Position numbers and translations under genes: made by a program | Assembly: GCA_946482325.1 (NCBI GenBank) | Contig: CAMLRA010000035.1 | Location: forward strand, 1-29,884 | Direction: 5' to 3' | Source: an uncultured Chromatiaceae bacterium | GTDB lineage: Bacteria; Pseudomonadota; Gammaproteobacteria; Enterobacterales; Alteromonadaceae | DNA: 29,884 nucleotides | The notes under the pieces: model-generated | Seen by the model: the letters and a program-made list of their open reading frames with translations, nothing else | Told to the model about the DNA's origin: nothing | Databases searched by the model: none | Shown: piece after piece, positions 9,254 to 19,257 of the stretch | Layout: the number at the start of each line of letters is the position of its first letter | How positions within the stretch are numbered: the first letter of the stretch is position 1

Positions 9254-10138
9254 ATGAAACCTATTTTTGATCGTGGACCCTCACTGCCGCTGCGGCTGTT
9301 TTTTGCGCTGCTGGCCAGTGTGGGTCTTATCACTTTGGATCACTACACCAGCAGTTCAGCCCAGCTGCGCAGTTATCTGACCGCAGCCGTCAGCCCTCTG
9401 TTTTACCTCGCGAATTTACCGCAAGACCTGATGTTCGGTGCGTCCGAGCAGTTTAAGTCGCAACAAAAAATCCTCGAAGAAAACCAGACCTTAAAAGACA
9501 CTTTGCTGCTGCAAAACGGCCAGCTGCAACGGCTGCAGTTTTTACAGCAGGAAAACGACAAGCTGCGGGCTTTGCTCGGCGCCAGCCCGGTCACTGAAGG
9601 CAAACGGCTGATTGCTGAAGTGCTGGCGGTGTATAGCCATCCGTTCAGCCACCAGATTGTGCTGAATAAAGGCAGTAAAGACGGCGTCACTATTGGTCAG
9701 CCGTTGATTGATGATTTAGGTGTGCTGGGGCAAGTCGTCAGCGTAGGGCCGACGTCCAGCCGGGCGATTTTAATTGCCGACAACACCCATGCCATTTCTG
9801 GCCGCATTGAACGTACCGGTTTAAGTGTGGTGGCCGAAGGGATCGGTCAGGCCAACACCCTGCGACTGATTCATTTACCACACAGCACTGATGTGGTCGA
9901 AGGGGATCGCCTGCTGACATCGGGCCTGGATGGCGTATTTCCGGAAGGCTATCCAATTGGCCGCATCAGCAAAGTCTACCGTGACGCGCGTTTACCGTTT
10001 TTACAGGTCACCGCTGAGCCTTACGCCAAACTGGATCGCATCCGTTATGTGCTGTTGGTGTGGCCGCACCAGGGCACCACTGTGGCTGATCCGGAAATCG
10101 TGAATCCGCCGGAAACCAAAGAGCCGGAGCAGAAATAA
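9254..10138 (+). CDS. mreC: Rod-shape protein MreC
   Basis: A 294-residue bitopic protein of the elongasome: a short cytoplasmic N-terminus, one membrane helix (~residues 11-29, LPLRLFFALLASVGLITL), a periplasmic coiled coil (~65-110, rich in Gln, Leu, Glu and Asn) and then the paired beta-barrel domains (~115-280) that contact PBP2. Length and layout are normal for the family. It lies between mreB and mreD, and its TAA stop shares a base with the mreD ATG (TAATG). Confidence 0.95.
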   Translation: MKPIFDRGPSLPLRLFFALLASVGLITLDHYTSSSAQLRSYLTAAVSPLFYLANLPQDLMFGASEQFKSQQKILEENQTLKDTLLLQNGQLQRLQFLQQENDKLRALLGASPVTEGKRLIAEVLAVYSHPFSHQIVLNKGSKDGVTIGQPLIDDLGVLGQVVSVGPTSSRAILIADNTHAISGRIERTGLSVVAEGIGQANTLRLIHLPHSTDVVEGDRLLTSGLDGVFPEGYPIGRISKVYRDARLPFLQVTAEPYAKLDRIRYVLLVWPHQGTTVADPEIVNPPETKEPEQK

Positions 10139-10620
10139 TGCAGTCAAACTGGCGTTTTTTATGGATCCATCTGACGCTGCTGTTGGCGTTATTGCTGGCG
10201 GTGATGCCGTTACCGGCCGAAGTAAAACTATTCCGGCCGGACTGGCCTTTGCTAGTGCTGTGTTATTGGGTACTGGCGCTGCCGCACCGCGCCAGTATTG
10301 GCACCGCTTTTGTCATGGGGTTTCTGGTCGACGTGATGGTCGGCACTGTGCTGGGCGTCAACGCGCTGGGATATTCAGTGGTGACCTTTATTGTTGCAGC
10401 CAATTATCTGAAGATCCGGAACTTTTCGATTCTGCAGCAGGCCTTATTAATCGGCATGTTACTGGCTTTGTACCACTTATTGCTGTTCTGGCTCAGTCAT
10501 TTTCTGACCGGTGTGTATTTCCGCGCAGCTTATTTATGGCCTGTGCTGACCGGTATGTTAGTCTGGCCGTATATTTTCCTGTTTTTGCGCCGGATGCGCC
10601 GCCAACTGAAGATCCAATAA
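10138..10620 (+). CDS. mreD: Rod-shape protein MreD
   Basis: A 160-residue, very hydrophobic inner-membrane protein with about five or six predicted membrane helices, starting MQSNWRFLWIHLTLLLALLLAVMPLP. The FRPDWPLLVLCYWVLALPHR segment is characteristic of gammaproteobacterial MreD. It completes mreBCD, starts inside the mreC stop codon, and is followed one base later by maf. MreD acts with MreC and RodZ to regulate the PBP2-RodA wall synthase. Confidence 0.94.
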   Translation: MQSNWRFLWIHLTLLLALLLAVMPLPAEVKLFRPDWPLLVLCYWVLALPHRASIGTAFVMGFLVDVMVGTVLGVNALGYSVVTFIVAANYLKIRNFSILQQALLIGMLLALYHLLLFWLSHFLTGVYFRAAYLWPVLTGMLVWPYIFLFLRRMRRQLKIQ

Positions 10621-10621
10621 T

Positions 10622-11197
10622 ATGACCCGCATTGCGCTAGCTTCCGCTTCACCGCGTCGCCGTGAATTGTTATCTCAGCTTGAGGTGGATTTTGTCGTGG
10701 TGCAGGCGCCGATTGACGAAGCAGTGTTGCCAGGCGAAGCCGCAGCCGATTATGTATTAAGGCTGGCCAAAGCCAAAGCCCGGGCCGGTTTTCTGGCGCA
10801 GCCGCAACCATTACCGACTTTGGGTGCTGACACCATCGTCGTCGTTGACGGCGAGATCCTCGGCAAACCACAAGGTGAAGCGGATTTTCTACGCATGATG
10901 CGGTTACTGAGCGGCCGTGGCCATCAGGTCTATACCGCAGTAGCGTTGTGCCGCGCAGCAGCCGCTGAGCCACAGGCTGTGACAGTAGCCACCGACGTCT
11001 GGTTTGGGCCAATGACTGAAGCGCAGATGCTGGCTTACTGGCAAAGCGGCGAGCCGGCAGACAAAGCCGGTGGTTATGGCATTCAGGGCCTCGGTGGTCG
11101 TTTTATCGAAAAAATTCATGGCAGCTATTTTGCCGTCGTCGGTTTGCCATTATTTGAAACCGCCGCATTGCTGGCGGACTTGCCGGAGGCTGTATGA
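10622..11197 (+). CDS. maf: Maf-family nucleotide pyrophosphatase (YhdE type, dTTP/UTP)
   Basis: A 191-residue Maf/Ham1-fold protein. The N-terminal SASPRRRELL signature (residues 8-17) and the LGADTIV motif with the catalytic-base candidate Asp70 are present, plus the DKAGGYGIQGLGG segment. The sequence is closest to E. coli YhdE, a house-cleaning pyrophosphatase acting on dTTP, UTP and modified pyrimidine nucleotides; the older idea of a septation inhibitor comes from Bacillus Maf. It lies 1 base after mreD, and its TGA overlaps the rng ATG (ATGA), as in the conserved mre-maf-rng order. Confidence 0.93.
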   Translation: MTRIALASASPRRRELLSQLEVDFVVVQAPIDEAVLPGEAAADYVLRLAKAKARAGFLAQPQPLPTLGADTIVVVDGEILGKPQGEADFLRMMRLLSGRGHQVYTAVALCRAAAAEPQAVTVATDVWFGPMTEAQMLAYWQSGEPADKAGGYGIQGLGGRFIEKIHGSYFAVVGLPLFETAALLADLPEAV

Positions 11198-12660
11198 GCG
11201 CCGAATTGCTGATTAACGTCACGCCCAGCGAAACCCGGGTGGCGCTGATTGAAAATGGGGTATTGCAGGAAGTCCATATCGAACGTCAGGCGCGTCATGG
11301 TCTGGTCGGTAATATTTATATCGGTAAAGTCAGCCGGGTATTGCCGGGCATGCAAGCAGCCTTTGTCGATATTGGCCTGGATAAAGCGGCATTTTTACAT
11401 GCGTCCGATATTATCCAGCGCGACGCTAACGATCTGGAAGTGAAAGTCGCCGCGGTCAAAGATATCCGCCTGCTGGTGCACGAAGGCCAGTATCTGTTGG
11501 TGCAGGTGGTGAAAGATCCACTCGGTACTAAAGGCGCGCGGCTGACCACTGACATTACGCTGCCTTCACGTTACCTGGTATTTATGCCGGGTTCACCGCA
11601 TGTTGGCGTGTCACAACGCATTGAATCTGATGAAGAACGCCAGCGTTTAAAAGACATCGTCTCGACGTGCCTTGATGACGACAACGGCGGTTTTATCGTC
11701 CGCACTGCGGCCGACGGCGCCTGCGAAGTCGAGCTGCTGCAGGATGCGCGGTTTTTGAAAAAACTCTGGGCCAAAATCCAGAAGCGCAAACAAAAACACC
11801 GCAAAGAAGCGATGTTGTACGAAGATTTAACGCTGGCATTTCGCATTCTGCGTGACTTTGTCGGCAGTGATTTAGAGCGGGTACGGGTTGATTCCAAAAT
11901 GACCTGGCAGGCGCTGCACGCCTTCACCGAGGAATTTATTCCGCAGATGACTGAAAAACTCGAGTATTACCCCGGTGAGCGGCCGGTGTTTGACCTGTTT
12001 GACGTCGAAAATGAAATTCAGCGCGCGCTCGACCGTAAAGTGCCGCTGAAAAGCGGTGGTTACCTCATCATCGACCAAACTGAAGCGATGACGACCATTG
12101 ACGTCAATACCGGCGCTTTTGTTGGCCACCGTAACCTCGAAGAAACCATTTTTAATACCAACATCGAAGCGACGCAGGCGATAGCCCGTCAGCTCAGATT
12201 GCGTAACCTCGGCGGCATTATCATTATCGATTTCATCGACATGCAAAGCGAAGAGCATCAGCGCCGGGTGTTGCACAGTCTGGAAATCGCCTTATCGCGC
12301 GACAAAACCAAAACCAATATCCATGGTTTCTCAGCGCTTGGTCTGGTCGAAATGACGCGCAAACGCACCCGTGAAAGTCTGGAGCACGTACTTTGTACTG
12401 AATGTCCGGTCTGCGCCGGTCGTGGTTCGCTGAAAACCGTTGAGACTGTGTGTTTTGAAATTATGCGCGAAATTGTCCGGGTCAACCGTGCATATGCGGC
12501 CGACAAGTTTGTGGTCTATGCATCACCAGCGGTTAAGGATGCTTTAATCAACGACGAATACCATAACCTGGCTGAGCTGGAAGTCTTTATCAGCAAGCAG
12601 ATTAGTGTCGTGATTGAACCGCAATATACCCAGGAACAATTTGACGTGGTGATGATGTAG
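11194..12660 (+). CDS. rng: Ribonuclease G
   Basis: A 488-residue RNase E/G-family endoribonuclease that cleaves AU-rich single-stranded RNA with 5'-monophosphate and helps mature the 16S rRNA 5' end. An S1 domain spans ~residues 38-125. The catalytic Asp pair falls at Asp303 (TIDVNTG) and Asp346 (IIIIDF), the same numbers as in RNase E. The zinc-link CPVC is at 404-407, with another Cys at 401. There is no long C-terminal scaffold, which separates it from RNase E. It overlaps maf by 4 bases, and its TAG stop shares a base with the GTG start of yhdP. Confidence 0.96.
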   Translation: MSAELLINVTPSETRVALIENGVLQEVHIERQARHGLVGNIYIGKVSRVLPGMQAAFVDIGLDKAAFLHASDIIQRDANDLEVKVAAVKDIRLLVHEGQYLLVQVVKDPLGTKGARLTTDITLPSRYLVFMPGSPHVGVSQRIESDEERQRLKDIVSTCLDDDNGGFIVRTAADGACEVELLQDARFLKKLWAKIQKRKQKHRKEAMLYEDLTLAFRILRDFVGSDLERVRVDSKMTWQALHAFTEEFIPQMTEKLEYYPGERPVFDLFDVENEIQRALDRKVPLKSGGYLIIDQTEAMTTIDVNTGAFVGHRNLEETIFNTNIEATQAIARQLRLRNLGGIIIIDFIDMQSEEHQRRVLHSLEIALSRDKTKTNIHGFSALGLVEMTRKRTRESLEHVLCTECPVCAGRGSLKTVETVCFEIMREIVRVNRAYAADKFVVYASPAVKDALINDEYHNLAELEVFISKQISVVIEPQYTQEQFDVVMM

Positions 12661-15600
12661 TGGCGCGGCTTCAGCGTGCCGGTTGGTTTTGTCTGCACAA
12701 ACTCTGGCTGCTGTTTGCAGTCGGTGTGGTGCTGCTTGCCACTCTGGTCACGCTGCTGCGGGTGGGCTTGCCATATGCCACCGGCTACAAAACTGATATC
12801 GAACAATTTATTGCCAGCCAATATGGCGCGCCGGTACGCATTGGTCAGCTCAGCGCCGCCTGGCAAAGCACAGGCCCGGCTTTGTTACTGCAGCAAGTGG
12901 CCGTGCAATCACCGGCCGGCGACACCTTATTGCAGGTTGCTGAACTGCGGGTGCGCCTCGATTTTTGGGCCAGCCTGAGCAGCCTGCAACTCAAAGCCGA
13001 TGATTTTGAATTATCCGGCCTGCATCTGACCATCGACAGTCAGCGCCTGCTGCAACAAAACGCCGATACACCCGCGACAGATCCGGAACCGCTGTTCAGC
13101 GCTGTAGAGCAATTGCTATTTCAGCAGCTGAAAAACTTCACGCTGGTCGACAGCAAACTGACGCTGCGGTCGCAATATACCCCACCGATTGAGATGCAAA
13201 TCCGCCGGCTGGCCTGGCTCAACGCCGGCGAGCGCCATCAGGGGTCCGGTGAAGTGGAGATTGCCGGTATCACCGGCAATGCGCTGGCGTTTGTGCTGGA
13301 TTTATCCGGCGACAGTCTGGCTAAAAGCCGTGGCCAGTTATATTTATCCAGCAACGACCTGAACGTGTTGCCCTGGTTTGAAACGCTGCTGCCGGAAAGC
13401 CGCAAACTGGCGCGCGCTGATATTAATTTCCAGGCCTGGGGCGATATTGCCGGCGGCACTTTGCAGCAAATTCAAATCGCGCTGGCAGAAAACCGGCTGA
13501 TGTGGCGCCAGGACAACCAGACACAGCAGCTGAGCCTGGGCAAAGGCCAGTTATTGTGGCGACCGACCCAAGACGGCTGGCAGCTGTTATCGAGCCAGCT
13601 GACGCTGACGTCGGGTACACAAAGTTGGCACGACTTCCAGCTGCAGCTGGTCAGTCAACAAGGCGTTTATTCCGGTTCGCTGCAACAGCTGCAACTGCAG
13701 GCGGCGGTGCCGCTGGCGCAATTATTTGCTGAAGACTCGGCAGCGCTGCGAAAAATCCTGTCGTTTCAGACAGATGCCCGTATCACCCAGCTCGGTATGC
13801 AGCTGAACGATAAACAATGGTTTGTCAGCGGCGATTTTATTGATTTTCACTCAGTACCGGTCGACGATGTGCCGGGCCTCACCGGGCTCACCGGCCATTT
13901 CAGTGCCAGCCCAAGCTATATTCTGCTGGATTTGCAGGGCGTTGATGGTGCCCTGAGCTGGGGCGACGCCTTTAGTCGCGCGACGCCTTATCAGAGCCTG
14001 CAAACGCGGATTGAAGTGCTGCAGCAACAAGGGCAGTGGCGCGTGCAAATTCCACGGCTGGCATTGCGCCATCCGGAGATTGAAGCCGATGCCCAGCTGG
14101 TGCTGGAGTTAGGTGAAAAGCCTGGCATGACGTTATTGGGTGAACTGCGAAAAGTACCAGTGGCCGACGCGCGGCATTATTTTCCGACCCGGCATATGCC
14201 GGAATCGGTGATCAACTATCTGACGCCGGCGCTGATCAGTGGCCAGGTGCCGGTGGCACGGGTGCTGTGGCACGGCGCTTTTAAAGATTTCCCTTACGAC
14301 AAGCACAACGGCATTTTCCAGGCGCAGGCTTTTATCGCCGACACTGAATTTTCGTTTGACCCGCACTGGCCGGTGATTAAAGGCATGCAGGCTGAACTGC
14401 TGTTCGAAAATGCCGGCATGCTGATTCAAAGCCAGGCTGGCCAGCTGTTTGACGTGGCACTGGAAAACGGCGTCACGGCGCGTATTCCGGACCTGTTTCA
14501 GGCCGAGACCTTATTGATCGACATTGAACGCCAGACGCAGGCTGAAGGCGTTACCGGGCTAATGCTGGCGTCACCGCTCAGTGATTCGGTCGGCGCGACT
14601 TTGGATTATTTGGGTGTCAGCGGGCTGGTCAACGCCAAAGTGCAGCTGCAGATTGGCCTGAAAAAAACAGGTGTGCGGGCGCTGGGTGATGTCGAGTTTT
14701 TTGCCAATCAGCTGAATATCCGCGCACCCGCCGTCGCGGTCGAGCAGCTGCAAGGCCATCTGCAGTTTGATAACGACAAAATCGACAGCGAACAGCTGAT
14801 GTTTGTCAGCCACGGCGTGCCACTGAATGCCACTTTGCACGGCGCACAGCAGGACGGGCAATATCAGGTTCAGCTCAAAGCGCATGGTGAACAACAAATC
14901 GACCAGTTGCTGGCGCTGGTATCGGAAGAATGGCAAGGGCTTGGCAAAGGTCTGGCCAACTTCAGCTGGGATTTAAATATTCAATTGCCCAAAACTGGTT
15001 TCAGTTATCAGTCCACTGCCTTGATGGATTTGGCGGCGGCCGAGCTGCTGCTGCCGGCGCCTTTTGGCAAAACGCCGGCTGATGGTGCCACTGTGCTGCT
15101 GCAAAGTTCCGGCAATGAAAATGCGTCCGGCATTGAAATGCGTTACGGCGACCAGGCGCAGCTGCAGGCGCGGCTTGATCAACACAGCGGCAAAATTACC
15201 GGAGCCTTGCTCAGTCTTGGCTTGCCCAGCAGCGAGCTGCGGGATGGCTTTTTTATTGACGTGAATTTAGAGCAGGCTGAGCTCGCGCCATGGATTAATT
15301 TATTACAGCACCAGCTGGCGGCGATTGAACCCGGTGAAGATCCGATGTTTCCGCCATTGTCGGCCGTCAATGGCCGGATTAAACAGCTGCAGTTGTTTGA
15401 CGATGTGTCGCTGAATCAGCTGAGTTTTCAACTGAAGCCTGAAGCTGATAGTTATCAGCTGAACTTGAGTGCCAATGAAGCCGAAGGCGATATCTGGTTT
15501 GCCAAAGCGCTGAAAGAAACCGGCATCAAAGCTGATTTGGCGCGTTTGCAGCTGATTTTTGCCAATCAACAAGCTGCCAAGTTGGCGGCCGCTGAATTAA

Positions 15601-16748
15601 AAGCCCAGCAGCTGCTGGAAGCCGAAGTCACACAAAAACCGGATTATGCCGCGCTCGAAGCTGAAGCTTTTGCCAGGCTAACCCCCATGCCGTGGCTGGC
15701 CGATTTACCGCCTGTGCAGCTGCATTGTCGCGCTTGTCAGGTCGGCGATTATGATCTGGGCGAAGTGAATGCCAAGAGTCACAGCGACGGTGTCAGCTGG
15801 ACCTTAACGGAATTCAGTTCCAACCGCGACGGTCACCGCTGGAATTTAACCGGCAGTTGGCAAAAAGATGACGGCCTCGGCGAAACCCGTTTAAGCGGTA
15901 CGCTGCAAAGTCCGGCACTGGGCCAGCTGATGCAGGAATATGATTTAAGCCGCAGCATGAGTGGCAGCAAAGCCAAAGTGACGCTGGACCAGCTGAGCTG
16001 GCAGGGCGCGCCTTTCCAGTTTAACCGCCAAACTTTATCCGGTGGCATTGCCTGGGATTTAGGCGAAGGTTCTTTAGTGGAAGTCAGTGACGGTGGTACC
16101 CGGATATTCTCGTTATTCAGCCTTGATTCGCTGGTGCGTAAATTACGACTGGATTTTCGTGATGTATTTGCCAAAGGCTTTTTCTATAACAAAATGCGTG
16201 GTTCTATGCAGATCGACGCCGGCGTCGCCAGCACCACAGATACCAAAGTGGATGGTGTGGCCGGGGATATCGACATGTCCGGCAGCGCCGATTTAAAAGC
16301 GCGGCAAATTGATTATTTGATGGCGTTTAGCCCGAAAGTGACCTCCAGTTTGCCGGTGATCCTGGCCTGGATGGTCAATCCGGTGTCCGGTGTCGCTGCT
16401 TATGCGCTGGATGAGATGTTCCAGTCGGCGGAAGTGATTTCAAAGATTAACTTCAGTGTCAGCGGTGATTTAGACAACCCGACTGTGACTGAGCTGGAAC
16501 GCAACAGCAAACAAGTCACTATTCCGGCGGATGCATTACCCAAACCAGTGAAGCCGCCATTGGCGACGGCGCCGGCGGCTGTCGGCGAAGCTGATGCAGA
16601 AGCGGTCAAGTTAAGCCCGCTACTGCCGCCGGATACGCCAACTGAGGCCGCTTTGCCACCTGAGCGGGTAATGCCGGAAGCCAAGCCAGAAGCGAATCCA
16701 CACGAAGATACACCGGTGATTGATGCGGCAGGAACTCAAAATGACTGA
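12660..16748 (+). CDS. yhdP: AsmA-like envelope lipid transport protein YhdP
   Basis: A 1362-residue giant of the AsmA/TamB/YhdP group, which bridges inner and outer membranes and carries phospholipid to the outer membrane. One N-terminal membrane anchor (~residues 13-36) is followed by a very long periplasmic beta-rich stretch with the DUF3971-type region and an AsmA-like C-terminal part (the Asp-rich turns around DVFAKGFFYNKMRG to VDGVAGDIDMSGSADL). The family's E. coli member has 1266 residues; here an extra ~75-residue Pro/Ala/Glu tail follows (~1288-1362). Start is GTG, overlapping the rng stop by one base. The end overlaps the next gene by 8 bases. Confidence 0.93.
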   Translation: MARLQRAGWFCLHKLWLLFAVGVVLLATLVTLLRVGLPYATGYKTDIEQFIASQYGAPVRIGQLSAAWQSTGPALLLQQVAVQSPAGDTLLQVAELRVRLDFWASLSSLQLKADDFELSGLHLTIDSQRLLQQNADTPATDPEPLFSAVEQLLFQQLKNFTLVDSKLTLRSQYTPPIEMQIRRLAWLNAGERHQGSGEVEIAGITGNALAFVLDLSGDSLAKSRGQLYLSSNDLNVLPWFETLLPESRKLARADINFQAWGDIAGGTLQQIQIALAENRLMWRQDNQTQQLSLGKGQLLWRPTQDGWQLLSSQLTLTSGTQSWHDFQLQLVSQQGVYSGSLQQLQLQAAVPLAQLFAEDSAALRKILSFQTDARITQLGMQLNDKQWFVSGDFIDFHSVPVDDVPGLTGLTGHFSASPSYILLDLQGVDGALSWGDAFSRATPYQSLQTRIEVLQQQGQWRVQIPRLALRHPEIEADAQLVLELGEKPGMTLLGELRKVPVADARHYFPTRHMPESVINYLTPALISGQVPVARVLWHGAFKDFPYDKHNGIFQAQAFIADTEFSFDPHWPVIKGMQAELLFENAGMLIQSQAGQLFDVALENGVTARIPDLFQAETLLIDIERQTQAEGVTGLMLASPLSDSVGATLDYLGVSGLVNAKVQLQIGLKKTGVRALGDVEFFANQLNIRAPAVAVEQLQGHLQFDNDKIDSEQLMFVSHGVPLNATLHGAQQDGQYQVQLKAHGEQQIDQLLALVSEEWQGLGKGLANFSWDLNIQLPKTGFSYQSTALMDLAAAELLLPAPFGKTPADGATVLLQSSGNENASGIEMRYGDQAQLQARLDQHSGKITGALLSLGLPSSELRDGFFIDVNLEQAELAPWINLLQHQLAAIEPGEDPMFPPLSAVNGRIKQLQLFDDVSLNQLSFQLKPEADSYQLNLSANEAEGDIWFAKALKETGIKADLARLQLIFANQQAAKLAAAELKAQQLLEAEVTQKPDYAALEAEAFARLTPMPWLADLPPVQLHCRACQVGDYDLGEVNAKSHSDGVSWTLTEFSSNRDGHRWNLTGSWQKDDGLGETRLSGTLQSPALGQLMQEYDLSRSMSGSKAKVTLDQLSWQGAPFQFNRQTLSGGIAWDLGEGSLVEVSDGGTRIFSLFSLDSLVRKLRLDFRDVFAKGFFYNKMRGSMQIDAGVASTTDTKVDGVAGDIDMSGSADLKARQIDYLMAFSPKVTSSLPVILAWMVNPVSGVAAYALDEMFQSAEVISKINFSVSGDLDNPTVTELERNSKQVTIPADALPKPVKPPLATAPAAVGEADAEAVKLSPLLPPDTPTEAALPPERVMPEAKPEANPHEDTPVIDAAGTQND

Positions 16749-17640
16749 GACAACAAGCGGGATGCCTGACACCAACATCTGGCAATTAACGGCGCTTCAG
16801 CTCTGCAGCAGCCCGGATCCGGCGGAAAATTTACGTCAGATCGCTGATTTACTGCAGCAACTGCCGCCGGCCCGGCCACAGTTAGTCGCACTGCCGGAAG
16901 GCGCTTTATGTTTTGCCGGCGCTGAAGGCGCCAACCTCGCCATCGCTGAGCCATTCAGCGGGCCTGATGTGCCGCTCAACGCCCAACAACCGCTGCAGCA
17001 GCAACTGAGTGCACTGGCTCGCCTGCATCATATTTATCTGCTGGCCGGCACCTTGCCGACCCAAAGCAATGAACCGGTCCGCTTCTGTGCCAGCAGCCTG
17101 TTGTTTGGCCCGGATGGTCGTTTATTAAGCGATTATCAAAAAATTCATTTATTTGACGCCGATGTCAGCGACAATACCGCCAGTTATCGCGAATCTGCCA
17201 CCACCAAACCGGGTGACAAAGTCACGGTGGCAGATTTAGGCGCAATAAAAGCAGGACTGGCGATTTGTTATGATGTACGGTTTCCGGGCCTGTTTGCCCA
17301 GCTACGTCAGCAGGGGATGAACCTGCTGTGCCTGCCGTCAGCCTTTACCACAGTGACGGGCGCCGCACACTGGCATACACTGCTGCGGGCTCGTGCCATT
17401 GAAACCCAGAGTTATGTGCTGGCACCGGCGCAAACCGGCATCCATGCCAATGGCCGCCAGACTTATGGCCACAGCCTGATTATTGACCCCTGGGGCCAGG
17501 TGCTGGCCGACGCCGGCACTGAACCCGGACTGATTTCAGTGCGTATCGACTTGCAGGAAGTGGCCACAGTTCGCCACAAGATGCCGCTGGCGCTGCATAA
17601 TCAATTTATCTGTACCCAAATGACTAGTGAGAAGTTATGA
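16741..17640 (+). CDS. Carbon-nitrogen hydrolase, Nit1-type (probable deaminated-glutathione amidase)
   Basis: A 299-residue nitrilase-superfamily amidase. The Glu-Lys-Cys triad is visible: Glu53 (LPEG), Lys134 (YQKIHLFD) and Cys176 (ICYDVRFP). The downstream [18 protein letters not shown] and [11 protein letters not shown] segments match the Nit1 subgroup, which hydrolyses deaminated glutathione, a by-product of transaminases. The substrate is inferred from that subgroup. ATG at 16741 is preceded by AGGA (16730-16733) and overlaps yhdP by 8 bases; an upstream in-frame TTG would add 7 residues with no support. It overlaps tldD by 4 bases (ATGA). The same gene stands between yhdP and tldD in other gammaproteobacteria. 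Confidence 0.88.
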   Translation: MTETTSGMPDTNIWQLTALQLCSSPDPAENLRQIADLLQQLPPARPQLVALPEGALCFAGAEGANLAIAEPFSGPDVPLNAQQPLQQQLSALARLHHIYLLAGTLPTQSNEPVRFCASSLLFGPDGRLLSDYQKIHLFDADVSDNTASYRESATTKPGDKVTVADLGAIKAGLAICYDVRFPGLFAQLRQQGMNLLCLPSAFTTVTGAAHWHTLLRARAIETQSYVLAPAQTGIHANGRQTYGHSLIIDPWGQVLADAGTEPGLISVRIDLQEVATVRHKMPLALHNQFICTQMTSEKL

Positions 17641-19094
17641 CCAATATCGCGATGCTCAACGCCGTGGAACAAAATCTGATCGCAGCCAGCGATCTGACCG
17701 ATCAGGACGTGGCGCAAAGCCTGAGTTTCCTGTTCGCGCACCAGCTGGACTACGCCGATTTGTATTTCCAGTCCAGTGTGCATGAATCCTGGGTGCTGGA
17801 AGATGGTCTGGTCAAAGACGGCTCTTTTAATATCGAACGTGGTGTGGGTGTCCGCGCCGTCACCGGCGAAAAAGCCGGTTTTGCCTACGCTGATACCATC
17901 TCTAAACAAGCGCTGCAAACCGCAGCCACAGCGGCGCGTGGCATCGCGGCGCACGGCCAGCAAGGCCAGGTCAAAGCGTTCAGTAAATCCGCCAACAGTG
18001 CGATTTATCTGCCGTGTGAACCGCTGCAAAGCCTGAGCAATACCGACAAAGTCGCGCTGCTGCATCAAATTGAAGCTTTTATCCGCACACTGGACAGCCG
18101 CGCAGAGCAGGTGATGGTGAGCCTCTCCGGCGTGTATGAAGAAATGTTGGTGGCGGCCAGTGACGGGACTTATGCCGCCGACATCCGCCCGCTGGTGCGG
18201 CTGAACTGTTCGGTGTTGCTGCAGCACAATGGCCGGCGTGAACGCGGCGGTGCCGGTGGCGGCGCCCGTACCAGCTACGCCTATTTCAGCGAAGATTTTG
18301 ACGGCGAACCACGCTGGATGAGTTATGCCCGCGAAGCGGTGCGTCAGGCCCAGGTCAATCTGACCGCCATTGACGCGCCGGCCGGTATGATGCCGGTAGT
18401 ACTGGGTGCCGGCTGGCCCGGCGTCCTGTTGCATGAAGCGGTTGGCCATGGTTTAGAAGGTGACTTTAACCGAAAAGGTGCCTCGACCTTTTCCGGTCGC
18501 ATCGGCGAGCAAGTGGCGTCGAAGCACTGCACTATTGTCGATGACGGCACATTATCCGGCCGCCGTGGCTCGTTAAATATCGATGACGAAGGCACACCGG
18601 GCCAATATAACGTGCTGATCGAAAAAGGGATTCTGAAAGGTTACATTCAGGATAAACACAATGCGATGCTGATGAATGTGCCGGCAACCGGTAACGGCCG
18701 CCGCGAATCTTTCGCGCATTTGCCGATGCCGCGCATGACCAACACTTATATGCTGGCCGGTGAATATGCGCCGGAAGAAATCATCGCCTCGGTGAAAAAA
18801 GGCATTTATGCGCCGAATTTTGGCGGCGGTCAGGTCGACATCACCTCAGGCAAATTTGTGTTCTCCGCCAGTGAAGCTTATCTGATTGAAGACGGCAAAA
18901 TCACCGCACCAATCAAAGGTGCGACGCTGATTGGCAACGGCCCTGAAGCCATGCAGAAAGTATCAATGGTCGGCCACGACCTGAAGCTGGATGCTGGTGT
19001 TGGTGTGTGTGGCAAACAAGGCCAGAGTGTGCCGGTTGGTGTCGGTCAGCCGACGCTGAAACTGGACAGCATGACAGTCGGCGGCACGGCGTGA
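17637..19094 (+). CDS. tldD: Metalloprotease TldD
   Basis: A 485-residue TldD/PmbA-family peptidase, very close along its whole length to E. coli TldD. The zinc motif [11 protein letters not shown] is present (His266, Glu267, His271). TldD pairs with TldE/PmbA to form a heterodimer in which TldD carries the active site; it degrades unfolded peptides, including leader peptides of modified peptides such as microcin B17 and the antitoxin CcdA. The partner gene lies at 23813-25159. The ATG overlaps the amidase stop. No obvious terminator follows in the first 50 bases. Confidence 0.97.
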   Translation: MTNIAMLNAVEQNLIAASDLTDQDVAQSLSFLFAHQLDYADLYFQSSVHESWVLEDGLVKDGSFNIERGVGVRAVTGEKAGFAYADTISKQALQTAATAARGIAAHGQQGQVKAFSKSANSAIYLPCEPLQSLSNTDKVALLHQIEAFIRTLDSRAEQVMVSLSGVYEEMLVAASDGTYAADIRPLVRLNCSVLLQHNGRRERGGAGGGARTSYAYFSEDFDGEPRWMSYAREAVRQAQVNLTAIDAPAGMMPVVLGAGWPGVLLHEAVGHGLEGDFNRKGASTFSGRIGEQVASKHCTIVDDGTLSGRRGSLNIDDEGTPGQYNVLIEKGILKGYIQDKHNAMLMNVPATGNGRRESFAHLPMPRMTNTYMLAGEYAPEEIIASVKKGIYAPNFGGGQVDITSGKFVFSASEAYLIEDGKITAPIKGATLIGNGPEAMQKVSMVGHDLKLDAGVGVCGKQGQSVPVGVGQPTLKLDSMTVGGTA

Positions 19095-19141
19095 TTAACC
19101 GGCGATAGTCCCGCTGTTCCGGCTACAGAGTGGGTGCGGCT

Positions 19142-19170
19142 TTGCCAGCTGGCCCGCTTTCCCGCATAAT
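19142..19170 (+). promoter_or_regulatory. Sigma70-like promoter for pssA
   Basis: TTGCCA (19142-19147) and CATAAT (19165-19170) are separated by exactly 17 bases; matches to consensus are 4/6 and 5/6. It lies in the 163-base gap after tldD and would start transcription near 19177, about 80 bases before the preferred pssA ATG. A small TGATCA-N5-TGATCA repeat (19183-19199) lies just downstream. Confidence 0.6.
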
Positions 19171-19202
19171 ACGACAGCTCTTTGATCAGACGATGATCAG
19201 CA

Positions 19203-19221
19203 GCCGGTCACAGAAACCGGC
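19203..19221 (+). promoter_or_regulatory. Leader hairpin just before the upstream pssA ATG
   Basis: GCCGGT (19203-19208) and ACCGGC (19216-19221) are perfect arms around the loop CACAGAA. The hairpin ends on the base before the ATG at 19222, so it fills the place of a ribosome-binding site for that codon. There is no U-tract, so it is not a terminator. It either argues against the 19222 start or forms part of translational control. Confidence 0.4.
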
Positions 19222-19257
19222 ATGACCCGATACATACTCGCAGGGATCCACGGACCT

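Noticed and set aside
10530..11012. Minus-strand open frame of 160 codons across mreD and maf
   Set aside because: Antisense to two well-supported genes, Arg-rich and without a ribosome-binding site or recognisable motif.
17601..18449. Long minus-strand open frame (282 codons) opposite tldD
   Set aside because: It lies wholly opposite the amidase end and tldD, which have clear homology; its product is His/Gln/Arg-rich with no motif, as expected of an antisense shadow.
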